Assembly (NCBI GenBank): GCA_003354135.1
Contig: PIVK01000014.1
Coordinates: 1-64,000, forward strand
Source: Rhodospirillales bacterium
Lineage (GTDB): Bacteria; Pseudomonadota; Alphaproteobacteria; Rhodospirillales; GLO-3
Length of the DNA stretch: 64,000 bases
Direction of reading: 5' to 3'
Shown here: positions 1-8,629 of the stretch, one piece after another
Layout: each line of letters begins with the position of its first letter
Numbering within the stretch: the stretch's first letter is position 1
Program-made: the position numbers and the translations under genes
Notes under the pieces: generated by a model
Database searches by the model: none
Told to the model about the DNA's origin: nothing
Seen by the model: only the letters and a program-made list of their open reading frames with translations

Positions 1-3
1 GCC

Positions 4-879
4 CTAGCCGACGTTCTTAAGGTCGATCTCCAGGATCCCTTCGGCGCCCGCGGTCCTGAGCCGGGGAATCAGGTCGCGGACTTCGCGGCGTTCGACCACC
101 GTCTCGATGGCGACCCAGTCCTTGTCCGTCAGGTGGTTGACTGTCGGCGCGTGCAGGCTGGGCAACAGTTCGGTGACCGCGTCGAGCGCTTCGGTCGGCG
201 CGTTCATTTTCAAGAGCACCTGGTGGCGCGCCGCCAGCGCGCTTTGCAGCATCAGCGCGATCTGATCGATCTTGGCCTTCTTCCAGGGGTCCTTGAGGGA
301 CTCCTTGTTGGCAACGAACACGGTGTGGGTGTGCAGCAAATCGCAGACGATTCTGAGCCCGTGGGCCTTGATGGTGGTCCCGGTCTCGGTGATCTCGACC
401 GCCGCGTCGGCCAGTCCCTCCACGACCTTGGCTTCCGTCGCCCCCCAAGAGAATTCGACCTTGGCCTCGATGCCGCGCTCTTCCAGGTAGCGCCGGGTAT
501 AGCCGGTGAGCTCGGTGGCGATGGTCTTGCCCTCAAGGTCCTCCACCTTCTGGATGGGGCTGTCCCGGCCCACCACCAGCACCCAGCGGCAGGGCTGGTT
601 GGAGGCCTTGGAATAAACCAGGTCGCAAACCACCTCGACGTCGGCCTGGGTCTCGTGGATCCAGTCGATGCCGCAGAGCCCGGCGTCCATGGTGCCGCCG
701 GCGACGTAGGGACCCATCTCCTGGGAGCGGACGAGGGAACAGGCGATCTCGTCGTCGTCGATGCTGGGGAAGTAATTGCGCGAGCGCGACCGGATGGTCC
801 AGCCGGCTTGGCTGAACAGGTCGATGGTGGCGGTCTCGAGGCTGCCTTTGGGTATTCCGAGCTTGAGCTGCTGGGTCAT
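4..879 (-). CDS. hisG: ATP phosphoribosyltransferase, long form (HisG)
   Basis: Catalyses the first step of histidine biosynthesis, joining ATP and PRPP to give phosphoribosyl-ATP in the cytoplasm. The 291-residue product starts MTQQLKLGIPKGSLE, the usual HisG N-terminus. It has the family segments GLCGIDWI and ETGTTIKAHGLRI, the latter being the PRPP-binding region. Its length fits the long form, whose C-terminal (about residues 215-290) histidine-binding domain gives feedback inhibition without HisZ. The gene is complete, ends in TAG four bases from the window edge, and starts at an ATG. It lies downstream of prmA on the same strand with a 187-bp gap, so it may have its own promoter. No other his gene is visible here. 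Confidence 0.95.
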   Translation of the reverse strand: MTQQLKLGIPKGSLETATIDLFSQAGWTIRSRSRNYFPSIDDDEIACSLVRSQEMGPYVAGGTMDAGLCGIDWIHETQADVEVVCDLVYSKASNQPCRWVLVVGRDSPIQKVEDLEGKTIATELTGYTRRYLEERGIEAKVEFSWGATEAKVVEGLADAAVEITETGTTIKAHGLRIVCDLLHTHTVFVANKESLKDPWKKAKIDQIALMLQSALAARHQVLLKMNAPTEALDAVTELLPSLHAPTVNHLTDKDWVAIETVVERREVRDLIPRLRTAGAEGILEIDLKNVG

Positions 880-1066
880 TTGTCTCTGCTTTTCGGGTTT
901 GCGAAAACGGGTGGGAACAGGTCAATCGACCGGCACCCAGCCGCCGTTGCGGATTTCAAGCATCCGAAAGGCGGTGAGATCAAGCCCCAAATGATCGTTA
1001 GGCGACATATTCACACGATTTCCGCCTATCCTCACAAGCGGCAACTGCCGAATTTTAAGATAATTC

Positions 1067-1927
1067 TTATGCCGATCCCGTAAGGATCAGGGTCTGCCAG
1101 CGTTCGATCCCGATGCACCGGACCAGCCTCAGCCCGACACGGCGATGCGCCTCCAGGACCCGGGTGGTGTCGTCGGTCACCAGCCCCGACAGCACAGCCA
1201 CCCCGCCGGGGGCCAGGTTGGCGGCCAGGTCCCTGGCCATCCGGATCAGCGGGTTGGCTAGGATATTGGCCGCCACCAGGTCGAAAGGACCGCGGTCCCG
1301 GACAGCCGCCCGCCCGTAACCGCCTCCGGCGATGGGGCGCAAGTAGGCACCGAGTCCGTTGATCTTGGCGTTCTCTCGGGCCACCGCGATCGCCTTGGGA
1401 TCGATGTCGACCGCCAGCACGGGCACGCGCCAGGTCTTGGCCATGGCCAACCCCAAGAGCCCCGCGCCGCAGCCCATGTCGAGCGGTCGCATGAAGCGGC
1501 GGTGGCGGAGACCGTCCAGCGCCAACAGGCAGCCCCGGGTGCTCGGGTGCTCCCCCGACCCGAAGGCGCCCCCAGCGTCGAGCTTGAGCCCGATCCGTCC
1601 AGGAGGAACCCCGCCCTCGAAATGGGAACCGTGGATGAAGAACCGCCCGGCGGTGAGCGGCGGAAAGGCGTGCAGCGTCTCCCTCACCCAGTCCTTGGGC
1701 TCCACCGGCGCCACGTCCAGACGGGAGGGCACGTCTTGAGGGAGGAGATCGGCCAGAATGGTCTCCAGGCGGCTCCGCTCCGGCACCTCCCTCGCCAACC
1801 CCTCGACCCGCCGGACGCCGCGGTCCTCGTCGACGAGGAAATTGCTCACCGCATGGCAATGGGGTTCCAGGACGGATTCACAGAGCCCCACGGCATCCGC
1901 CGGAACTTCAATCGAAATGCGCCACAT
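1067..1927 (-). CDS. prmA: Ribosomal protein L11 methyltransferase (PrmA)
   Basis: SAM-dependent methyltransferase that trimethylates ribosomal protein L11. The 286-residue protein begins MWRISIEVPADAV. Its C-terminal half carries the Rossmann methyltransferase motifs LDMGCGAGLLGLAMA (motif I), AVDIDPKAIAVA (motif II) and DLVAANILANPL, the PrmA version of motif IV. GSGEHPST just before motif I is typical of PrmA (usually GTGxHxTT). The start at 1927 was chosen because the open frame extends far upstream into the helicase gene, whereas this ATG lies 17 bp after the helicase stop and matches the family N-terminus. The gene probably belongs to a helicase-prmA transcription unit. Confidence 0.92.
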   Translation of the reverse strand: MWRISIEVPADAVGLCESVLEPHCHAVSNFLVDEDRGVRRVEGLAREVPERSRLETILADLLPQDVPSRLDVAPVEPKDWVRETLHAFPPLTAGRFFIHGSHFEGGVPPGRIGLKLDAGGAFGSGEHPSTRGCLLALDGLRHRRFMRPLDMGCGAGLLGLAMAKTWRVPVLAVDIDPKAIAVARENAKINGLGAYLRPIAGGGYGRAAVRDRGPFDLVAANILANPLIRMARDLAANLAPGGVAVLSGLVTDDTTRVLEAHRRVGLRLVRCIGIERWQTLILTGSA

Positions 1928-1944
1928 GATTTCGGCCGCCACGG

Positions 1945-4155
1945 TCACACCGTCTCGACGAACTCGGCCATCACCTTCTTGGCGCCCGCCTTCTCGAAGG
2001 CGATTTCCAGTTTGTTGCCGTCGATGACGGCCACACGGCCATAGCCGAATTTCTGGTGAAAGATGCGTTGGCCGACGGAGAAGCCGTCGTTGGCGGCCCC
2101 GGATATGATGGGGATGTCCCGCATGGCCTCGGGCTGTCGGTGCTTGGCGTCCCGCCGCCCCCGGGAGGAGGCACCGCCGTAGAGCCCCTGCCCGCTGACA
2201 TGTTCCACATGGGCTTCCGGCAGCTCGTCGATGAAGCGTGACGGGATGGCGCTCTGCCACCGGCCGAACATGTGGCGGTTGGCGACGAACGAGATGTAGG
2301 CGCGCGTCTTGGCCCGGGTAATGCCGACGTAGGCGAGGCGCCGTTCCTCCTCCAACCCTGCGGCCCCGGACTCGTCCAATGCCTTCTGGTGGGGAAACAG
2401 GCCCTCCTCCCAACCGGGCAGGAAAACCGTGCCGAATTCCAGCCCTTTGGCCCCGTGCAACGTCATCAGGGTCAGCTTGGCGGCCGCCGTTTTCTCCTCG
2501 TTCTCCATCACCAGGCTGACGTGTTCCAGGAAGTCGATCAGGCTGTCGAATTCATCGAGCGCGGAGACCAGTTCCTTGAGGTTCTCCAGCCGTCCCGGGG
2601 CCTCGGGGGAACGGTCGAGTTTCCACATCTCGATATAACCCGACTCGTTCAGCACGGTGGCCGCCAACTCGGGATGGTCCATGACCCCGACGAGGCCCCG
2701 CCAGCGCTTGAAGTCGGCCATCAGGCTGGCCAATGCGGCACGGAGCTTGGGCCGAAACTCGTCGGTCTCTACCAGCTGTTGGACGGCGGTGGAAAGCGGC
2801 TCCCGCGAGGTTCGCGCCAAGCCGTGGATGGTGTTGAGCGCCACCTTGCCAACCCCGCGCTTGGGCGTATTGACGATGCGCTCGAAGGCTAGGTCGTCGT
2901 CGGGCTGAACGATGACGCGGAGATAAGCCAAGGCGTCGCGGATCTCCAGCCGTTCGTAGAAACGCGGCCCACCGACCACGCGATAGGGGATGCCCAAGAC
3001 GATCAGGCGTTCCTCGAATTCACGGGTCTGGAACCCGGCACGGACCAGGACCGCCATGTCGGAAAGCGAATTCCCCTTGGTCTGCAGGGCCTCGACCTCC
3101 TCGCAGACGAAGCGCGCCTCCTCCTCGCCATCCCACACGCCGCGCAGCATCACCCGCTCGCCCTCGCCGAGCTCGGTCCACAGCGCCTTGCCCAACCGGC
3201 TTTCGTTGTTGGCGATCAGGCCCGAGGCCGCCCCCAGAATGTGGGGCGTCGAGCGGTAATTCCTCTCCAGCCGGATCACGCGGGCGCCGGGAAAATCCTC
3301 TTCGAAGCGCAGGATGTTTCCGACCTCCGCCCCACGCCAGGAATAGATGGACTGGTCGTCGTCGCCGACACAGCAGATGTTGCGGTGCCCGGCTGCCAGC
3401 AGCCTTAGCCACAGGTATTGTGCCACGTTGGTGTCCTGGTACTCGTCGACCAGGATGTAGCGGAACTGGGCCTGATACTTTGCCAGCACGTCCGGCGCTC
3501 TTTGGAAGAGCGTCAGGCAGTGGAGCAGCAAGTCGCCGAAGTCGGCGGCATTCAGCCCCGTCAGCCGCTCCTGGTAGTCGCGGTAGATATCGAGAATCCG
3601 CCCTTCCGCGGCTTCCGAGTTCTCGGCCGGCGTCACCTTGTCGGGCGTCAGGCCGCGGTCCTTCCAACGCTGGATGACGCCCAGCACCACGCGGGCCGGA
3701 TTGCGTTTCTCGTCAATCGCATGGACTTCAAGGAGCTGTTTGACCAAGCGCACTTGATCGTCCGTGTCCAGAATTGTGAAGTTGGGTCTGAGCCCCACCA
3801 TCTCGGCGTGGCTCCGCAGGATCCGGGCTCCCTGGGCATGGAAGGTACCAATCCACCAGCCCTCGACCGGGCGGCGAACCAGGGCGGCGACGCGCTCGCG
3901 CATCTCCCGCGCCGCCTTGTTGGTGAAGGTGACGGCGAGGATCTCCCATGACCGGGCCCGGCCGGTCATGAGGATATGGGCAAGGCGCGTGGTCAGGGCT
4001 CGGGTCTTTCCCGTGCCGGCACCGGCCAGCATCAGGACCGGCCCATCCGTGGTCTCCACCGCTTCGCGCTGGGACTCGTTGAGGTCGTCGAGATAGGAAG
4101 GCTCGGCGGCAACCGTGGTGGGCGGGACTTCCGTCAGGTCAAAAGGATCGGTCAT
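1945..4155 (-). CDS. UvrD/PcrA-type superfamily I DNA helicase
   Basis: ATP-dependent 3'-5' DNA helicase, probably for nucleotide excision and mismatch repair and for removing stalled RNA polymerase. The 736-residue protein has the Walker A motif LAGAGTGKTRAL, Walker B VDEYQDTN, motif III GDDDQSIYSWRGA and motif V/VI segments LTLMTLHGAKGLEF and RLAYVGITRAK. The C-terminal residues from about SVGQRIFHQKFGYGRV form the DUF3553/Tudor-like tail of UvrD/PcrA, linked in other bacteria to RNA polymerase binding. The N-terminus LNDLNESQREAVETTDGP is canonical. UvrD and PcrA cannot be told apart with certainty, so no symbol is given. Upstream on the same strand, after a 72-bp gap, is the multiheme cytochrome operon. 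Confidence 0.95.
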   Translation of the reverse strand: MTDPFDLTEVPPTTVAAEPSYLDDLNESQREAVETTDGPVLMLAGAGTGKTRALTTRLAHILMTGRARSWEILAVTFTNKAAREMRERVAALVRRPVEGWWIGTFHAQGARILRSHAEMVGLRPNFTILDTDDQVRLVKQLLEVHAIDEKRNPARVVLGVIQRWKDRGLTPDKVTPAENSEAAEGRILDIYRDYQERLTGLNAADFGDLLLHCLTLFQRAPDVLAKYQAQFRYILVDEYQDTNVAQYLWLRLLAAGHRNICCVGDDDQSIYSWRGAEVGNILRFEEDFPGARVIRLERNYRSTPHILGAASGLIANNESRLGKALWTELGEGERVMLRGVWDGEEEARFVCEEVEALQTKGNSLSDMAVLVRAGFQTREFEERLIVLGIPYRVVGGPRFYERLEIRDALAYLRVIVQPDDDLAFERIVNTPKRGVGKVALNTIHGLARTSREPLSTAVQQLVETDEFRPKLRAALASLMADFKRWRGLVGVMDHPELAATVLNESGYIEMWKLDRSPEAPGRLENLKELVSALDEFDSLIDFLEHVSLVMENEEKTAAAKLTLMTLHGAKGLEFGTVFLPGWEEGLFPHQKALDESGAAGLEEERRLAYVGITRAKTRAYISFVANRHMFGRWQSAIPSRFIDELPEAHVEHVSGQGLYGGASSRGRRDAKHRQPEAMRDIPIISGAANDGFSVGQRIFHQKFGYGRVAVIDGNKLEIAFEKAGAKKVMAEFVETV

Positions 4156-4227
4156 GGGGGATATATAGCACCGTGGACGGAGAAGATCAGGCCCGGAATC
4201 CCGTCACCCCGCCCGGACAATCCGCCC

Positions 4228-6243
4228 CTACCGATGATTGGAACCGGCAGGCGAAACCGGACGGACATGGTAGGCATGGCATCGGGTACAACGATCCACG
4301 ACCTGGTTTCCGTCATGGCAAACGGCACAGCGCTCTTTGGGGATGGGCACGAAATTGGATTGGTAAGGGGTTTGCTCGGGATCCACGTACCATTCGGCGA
4401 ATCCGTCCCCTTCGGCAAGCTTGTGACAGATCCGGCAATTTTCCACACCCTCGTTTCTGATGGCGACCGGATGCAAATGCCGATTGTGGGAAAAATCCGT
4501 GAACCGCAGTTCGCCGCCTGCCGGATTTCGCGGCCCCCAGCCCCGGAAGTCGGCTCCGGGGCCGAACTGGCGGGTAGCGTGACATTTGGCGCATTTGCCG
4601 GGGATTTCCTCGTATCGGAAAAGGTCGATCGCCTCCGCCAAGGCCTCGGGAGATTTCTTCCTGCCGAAACGGGCCAGGTATTCGAACCAGGCCCGGCTGA
4701 AGACGTCGTTGTGGCCGACCGGCCGGTAATAAAGGGTATAACCCTCGACGAACCACCCCCCGGACGGCTTCCAGGTTTCGGCCGTTAGCGTCCCGGTCTC
4801 CGTATTACCTTGCGGCGCGAGGTGCGGAAGGGAGGTGCGGATGAAGACATCCACCACCGTCTGCGTGAGCCCGGCGACAAGCATTCCCGGCAGCGGCGGA
4901 TTGCCTTTCCGGATCCGGCTGATCGACAGCCGGTCGTCCACGGTCTTCGCGCCCGAAGCCCGAAGGTCCAGGGCCAAGCGCTCGATCGCCCGGAGCAGCC
5001 CATCCACGGCCGCGATGCCCTCTTTGGAAACGTCCTTGAGAGCACCGAGATCGAGGTCGGCGGTCCGGTCCAAGAGTTCCCGGTTGCCGGACTCGCCGGA
5101 AAGGAGCGCCACCATGAAAGGCGTCAAAACCCCGTCGGCGGCGGCGGGCCATCCGTCAACGGCGACGCCGGCCTTCCTGAGAGTTTCGAGATCCAGGGCC
5201 GGCAAAGAGAGAAACGGAATACCCTTGCCGCTCGTCGTTGCATCCTTGCCGTTGACCTCGGGTCCATGGCAGGCGTCGCAGCTCTTTTCGAAGGAGGTGG
5301 TGCCCATGTCCCGGCCGTCCCCCTGAGTCTGATGGCATAGGTTGCAGGGAATCGTCACCGCCATGAATTTCTCGGGGATATGGATCCGGTAATGGGTTGC
5401 ATGATCGAACAGAATGGATTGCTGCCGCTGGCCGGGGAATTCGGTGAACTCGGGGTGGGAAGCGCCGAGCCCTTCTATCCGTTGGATATGGCAGGCCTGA
5501 CACCGCTCGTCCGTCATGGCAACGAGATCGTAATCCCGCCCCTGGTGCTCCGAATGGCAGGTGGCGCAGGCGATGTCCCGGTTTGCGAAGTCGGGCGCGG
5601 GAATAACCGGGGATCTTACGTCTTTCTCCGACGCCCGCCTTTCGGCGGCGTTGGTCGTGAGGCGCTGCAACGTTTCGGGGGGAACCAGATGCGCGCGACC
5701 GCCGTTCGGCCCCACATCATGACACGCGATGCAGGCGGCGTTGTGGTCCTCAGGCGATTTGGGCGCAAAGGCGGTCGGGATCCATGACAGTTCGCGGGAA
5801 GACGACGACGGATGGCAGGCCACGCATACCTCGATACCGCTGTGGACGGACGACAGAGGACCGAATGCGGGGCCGCCCCCTTCCCAACGCCCCCCAAAGA
5901 GAAGGGCCAGAACGCCGATCATCGTTACCATCGTCCATAGAACGGTGCGGTTCCGGACGGCCCGGCGGGTGCGAACCGGCAAGCATTCCCCGACGGGTTG
6001 GGAGCATGCCCCGTCCGGTGCGGGTCCCTCGGGGCACGTTCCCCCGGCGGACTCGGGTCGCGTGCAACGCCAGCGGCCATTCTCGTTGATCGTCTGGCAG
6101 TCATGCCGTGCCCCGCAGTGCCCCGAAGAATCCGGTCCGGTCGCACAGGGGCCGGCCGTTTCGCGGCACCCGCAAACCCATTCCCGATTCGGGCGTCCGA
6201 AGACGCTTTGGTAGCCTCTCCTATCGTGACGTACGTCCGTCAT
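4228..6243 (-). CDS. Membrane-anchored decaheme c-type cytochrome with N-terminal Cys-rich domain
   Basis: Predicted periplasmic multiheme electron carrier. Seen directly: ten CXXCH heme-binding motifs at about residues 140, 171, 226, 248, 300, 322, 551, 603, 639 and 652 of 671. A single membrane segment spans about 101-117 (VLWTMVTMIGVLALLF). The first 90 residues have nine cysteines without CXXCH spacing and precede an arginine-rich stretch (RTRRAVRNR), so they should face the cytoplasm. A roughly 220-residue heme-free stretch divides a six-heme and a four-heme group. The ATG at 6243 overlaps the stop of the upstream cytochrome b gene (ATGA) and follows a G-rich site; an upstream ATG at 6336 would overlap that gene by about 97 bp and is less likely. 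Electron partners are inferred only from the operon. Specific family not recognised. Confidence 0.85.
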   Translation of the reverse strand: MTDVRHDRRGYQSVFGRPNREWVCGCRETAGPCATGPDSSGHCGARHDCQTINENGRWRCTRPESAGGTCPEGPAPDGACSQPVGECLPVRTRRAVRNRTVLWTMVTMIGVLALLFGGRWEGGGPAFGPLSSVHSGIEVCVACHPSSSSRELSWIPTAFAPKSPEDHNAACIACHDVGPNGGRAHLVPPETLQRLTTNAAERRASEKDVRSPVIPAPDFANRDIACATCHSEHQGRDYDLVAMTDERCQACHIQRIEGLGASHPEFTEFPGQRQQSILFDHATHYRIHIPEKFMAVTIPCNLCHQTQGDGRDMGTTSFEKSCDACHGPEVNGKDATTSGKGIPFLSLPALDLETLRKAGVAVDGWPAAADGVLTPFMVALLSGESGNRELLDRTADLDLGALKDVSKEGIAAVDGLLRAIERLALDLRASGAKTVDDRLSISRIRKGNPPLPGMLVAGLTQTVVDVFIRTSLPHLAPQGNTETGTLTAETWKPSGGWFVEGYTLYYRPVGHNDVFSRAWFEYLARFGRKKSPEALAEAIDLFRYEEIPGKCAKCHATRQFGPGADFRGWGPRNPAGGELRFTDFSHNRHLHPVAIRNEGVENCRICHKLAEGDGFAEWYVDPEQTPYQSNFVPIPKERCAVCHDGNQVVDRCTRCHAYHVRPVSPAGSNHR

Positions 6244-7064
6244 GGTGCCCCCGAGGAATAGCCGTAGACCATCAGAACGTGCATGATGCTGCACAAAAGG
6301 ATCCCGTATCCGATGGGCAGGTGAACGAACGGCCACCCCCTGAGCAGGCCCTGCAGGGCGAGTTGCCGGTCCAGGTCATCCTTCAAGACCACGAGGCGGC
6401 GCAGTTCCGCCACCCGGTCTCTTCCAACCTCGTCCACATAGCCGGCGACCGCATCCAGCTCGGCGGTCAATCTGTCGATGCGGGACGATGATCCCCAAAG
6501 ATGGCAGATCAGGTTCCTCGGTCTCGCGAAATAGGCTTGCAGGGTCTTGACGTAGCTGGCCGCGATCATGGACGAACAGGAGTCCCGGACCGCCCCCATG
6601 GCGCACGCCCGCGCGTCCCGGGCGAGGCCCGCGCGAATGACAGGAATCTCTTCAAAGGGAACCGGCTCCCCCCCGTCCGTCAGCCGCGGAGGGATCCACC
6701 TGGCCAACAGGAAACCAAGAGCCCCGCTTCCCGCGAGAACAAGGAAAGACGCCCAGAGCAGCCAGCCGAAGACACTGTCCGGCAACCGCCATTCCGTATG
6801 GAAGACGAAGGTGGCGATCACCAACCATCCCAAAAAGGAATGAACCCGGATCCAGAGGGACATCGGCCCGGCAGGAACCGTGAGGATCTGCCCGCGCAGT
6901 TCCAGGGCCATCAAAAAAACCAAACCGCCGGCCAGGATCCAGCCGGCCAGGTACCGGGAGTCACGCAGCGCCTGACCGTATTGGTCAATGGCGGCACCCA
7001 AAAGGATTGCCGCCACCACGACGCCAACCGCTTCCAGTCCACGGACGAGAGGGCGCCTTGTCAT
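6240..7064 (-). CDS. Bis-histidine diheme b-type cytochrome-like membrane protein
   Basis: Integral membrane protein of 274 residues. Hydrophobic segments lie near residues 8-26, 37-55, 70-90, 96-118 and 243-268. Two helices each carry a histidine pair exactly 14 residues apart: H75/H89 (in VHSFLGW and FVFHTEW) and H248/H262 (in FVHLPIGY and SIMHVLMVY). This is the classic arrangement for binding two stacked b hemes across the membrane. A soluble region (about 130-240) sits between the fourth and fifth helices. ATGA overlaps join the gene to the ferredoxin gene upstream and the decaheme gene downstream, so the three are probably co-translated. I infer that it passes electrons between the cytoplasmic Fe-S protein and the periplasmic decaheme. 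The exact family was not recognised. Confidence 0.72.
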   Translation of the reverse strand: MTRRPLVRGLEAVGVVVAAILLGAAIDQYGQALRDSRYLAGWILAGGLVFLMALELRGQILTVPAGPMSLWIRVHSFLGWLVIATFVFHTEWRLPDSVFGWLLWASFLVLAGSGALGFLLARWIPPRLTDGGEPVPFEEIPVIRAGLARDARACAMGAVRDSCSSMIAASYVKTLQAYFARPRNLICHLWGSSSRIDRLTAELDAVAGYVDEVGRDRVAELRRLVVLKDDLDRQLALQGLLRGWPFVHLPIGYGILLCSIMHVLMVYGYSSGAP

Positions 7065-8629
7065 TGTGCCCTCCAGGCCCGGCTTCGGGCGATGTCGCGC
7101 AGGTCAACCCTTTTCAGGGCCGCGTGAGGGCAGGCCGCCACACAGGCCGGGCCGCCCGTCCGGCCTGTGCACAGGTCGCACTTGATGGCCTTTCGGATGG
7201 GACCGCCGTCGTCCCCGATCACGACGTAACCCTCCGGGTCACGGATATCGGTCATGCGGATGTTGCCGTAGGGGCAGGCATGGGCGCAGATCTCGCAGCC
7301 GATGCAGGCCTCTGCGTCGATCTCCACATGCCCGGTTTCCAACCCCCGGAAAATGGCGCCGGTCGGGCACCCGATCAGGCAGACGGGATCCACGCAATGC
7401 ATGCATGACCGGGCCACCATGAGCGGCCCCTGCCGCTGCCCCTGGCGGGCGAACCGAGACAGCCCGCCGTGGGTCGCCGCGCAAGCCCGGATGCAGTCGT
7501 CGCAATGAACGCAGAGATTTTGGTCGATCACCATCGCCGCAGCGCCGTTGATCAAACGATGGTCGATGAGAAATTCCAAGAGAGCCTGGTTCCGGATATC
7601 GATCGCAAATGGCGAGTGATCCGTATCGTATCCGCGCGTGTCACCCGTGACCCGGCCAAGCACGTCCGAGGGCAGGGTCGGCAGGGCGTTCGTCATCAGA
7701 ATGTCCCCCGGGACATTGAGGATGTCGACGTAGCCGATGGCGCTGAGGCTGCCTCTCAGCCTGCCGTCTCCTTTCCCGGCACGGTATTCTATCAGTTCTT
7801 CGAGACCGAAAACGTCGTTGCTGCCGAGGAACCCGACTGTCCGGCGCCCCTGGTCCAGGCGCCGGCTTTCCCGGGCAAACCCCGCTCGGATGATTAGGAT
7901 GCCGTCCAGGAAGTGCCCCTCCTCGGCGATCAGGGGCTCCCGTCCCTGCATCTTTCCCGTCTTTTCCGACTTCCGCCGGAACCGCTGGAACCACTCCGCA
8001 TCACCGTGGGTCTCGAATTGAGTCAGTTCCGCAATCTCGCGTCGGGACGCCTCGTCAAGATGGCTGAAAATAGGGGAGTGGCGGAAATAGGAGGCGAGGC
8101 TCTTTTCCCGGTAGCGCCCGTCGACGAGATCCCGGAAGGACCGGGACCATCGCCGCATCTCCACCACACCCTGCCAGCGCAATTCCAAGAGTTCGGTTTC
8201 GTCGGTCAGGGAAATGACGTTCGCGGACCGCGGCGATCGGGACAAGGCGGAGATTTCCCCGAACATTTCGCCTGCACCCAGAATGGCGGCAGCAGGTTTG
8301 TCCGGGCTTACCGCGCCCTTGGCCGCGGCACGCGAGACCCGGCCGATCATGACCACGAAAAGGGAGTTCCCGTAATCGCCTTGCCGCACCACCTCGACTC
8401 CCTTCGCCGAACGGCGGATCTGAGCGTCGTTGGCAATGATGTCATTCAGACGCATGTGGCCGGGGAACTCGTCCGGATTCATATCCCGAAAGACAGGAAG
8501 GGCCAGAACGCGCGCCACGTCGTCTGCGCTCATGGCTTCATCGCCGAACGGACGGTCCCAACGCCGCGGTCGGCGCTGCCAGCGCCGTTCCGAATGATCA
8601 ACCGAGGCAGGAGAGTTGGATATTTTCAT
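7061..8629 (-). CDS. Cyclic-nucleotide-binding domain protein fused to a four-cluster [4Fe-4S] ferredoxin
   Basis: Cytoplasmic electron-transfer protein of 522 residues. The N-terminal half has a Crp/cNMP-type domain with the phosphate-binding-cassette signature FGEISALSRSPRSANV, which keeps the Glu and Arg that contact cAMP or cGMP. A second, degenerate cNMP-like domain follows (SPIFSHLDEASRREIAEL; FLGSNDVFGLEELI). The C-terminal 140 residues carry 16 cysteines in four groups (CVHCDDCIRAC, CMHCVDPVCLIGC, CIGCEICAHACP, and CDLC...CVAACP), the pattern of DmsB/NrfC/HybA-like proteins with four [4Fe-4S] clusters. The ATG at 8629 overlaps the upstream stop (ATGA). The architecture suggests electron flow gated by a cyclic nucleotide, which is inference. 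Confidence 0.88.
   Translation of the reverse strand: MKISNSPASVDHSERRWQRRPRRWDRPFGDEAMSADDVARVLALPVFRDMNPDEFPGHMRLNDIIANDAQIRRSAKGVEVVRQGDYGNSLFVVMIGRVSRAAAKGAVSPDKPAAAILGAGEMFGEISALSRSPRSANVISLTDETELLELRWQGVVEMRRWSRSFRDLVDGRYREKSLASYFRHSPIFSHLDEASRREIAELTQFETHGDAEWFQRFRRKSEKTGKMQGREPLIAEEGHFLDGILIIRAGFARESRRLDQGRRTVGFLGSNDVFGLEELIEYRAGKGDGRLRGSLSAIGYVDILNVPGDILMTNALPTLPSDVLGRVTGDTRGYDTDHSPFAIDIRNQALLEFLIDHRLINGAAAMVIDQNLCVHCDDCIRACAATHGGLSRFARQGQRQGPLMVARSCMHCVDPVCLIGCPTGAIFRGLETGHVEIDAEACIGCEICAHACPYGNIRMTDIRDPEGYVVIGDDGGPIRKAIKCDLCTGRTGGPACVAACPHAALKRVDLRDIARSRAWRAQ

Noticed and set aside
133-1083. Long plus-strand open frame opposite hisG, and many similar long antisense frames (for example opposite ileS, mutL and groEL)
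   Set aside because: These arise from GC-rich third positions of the real genes and show no domain features.
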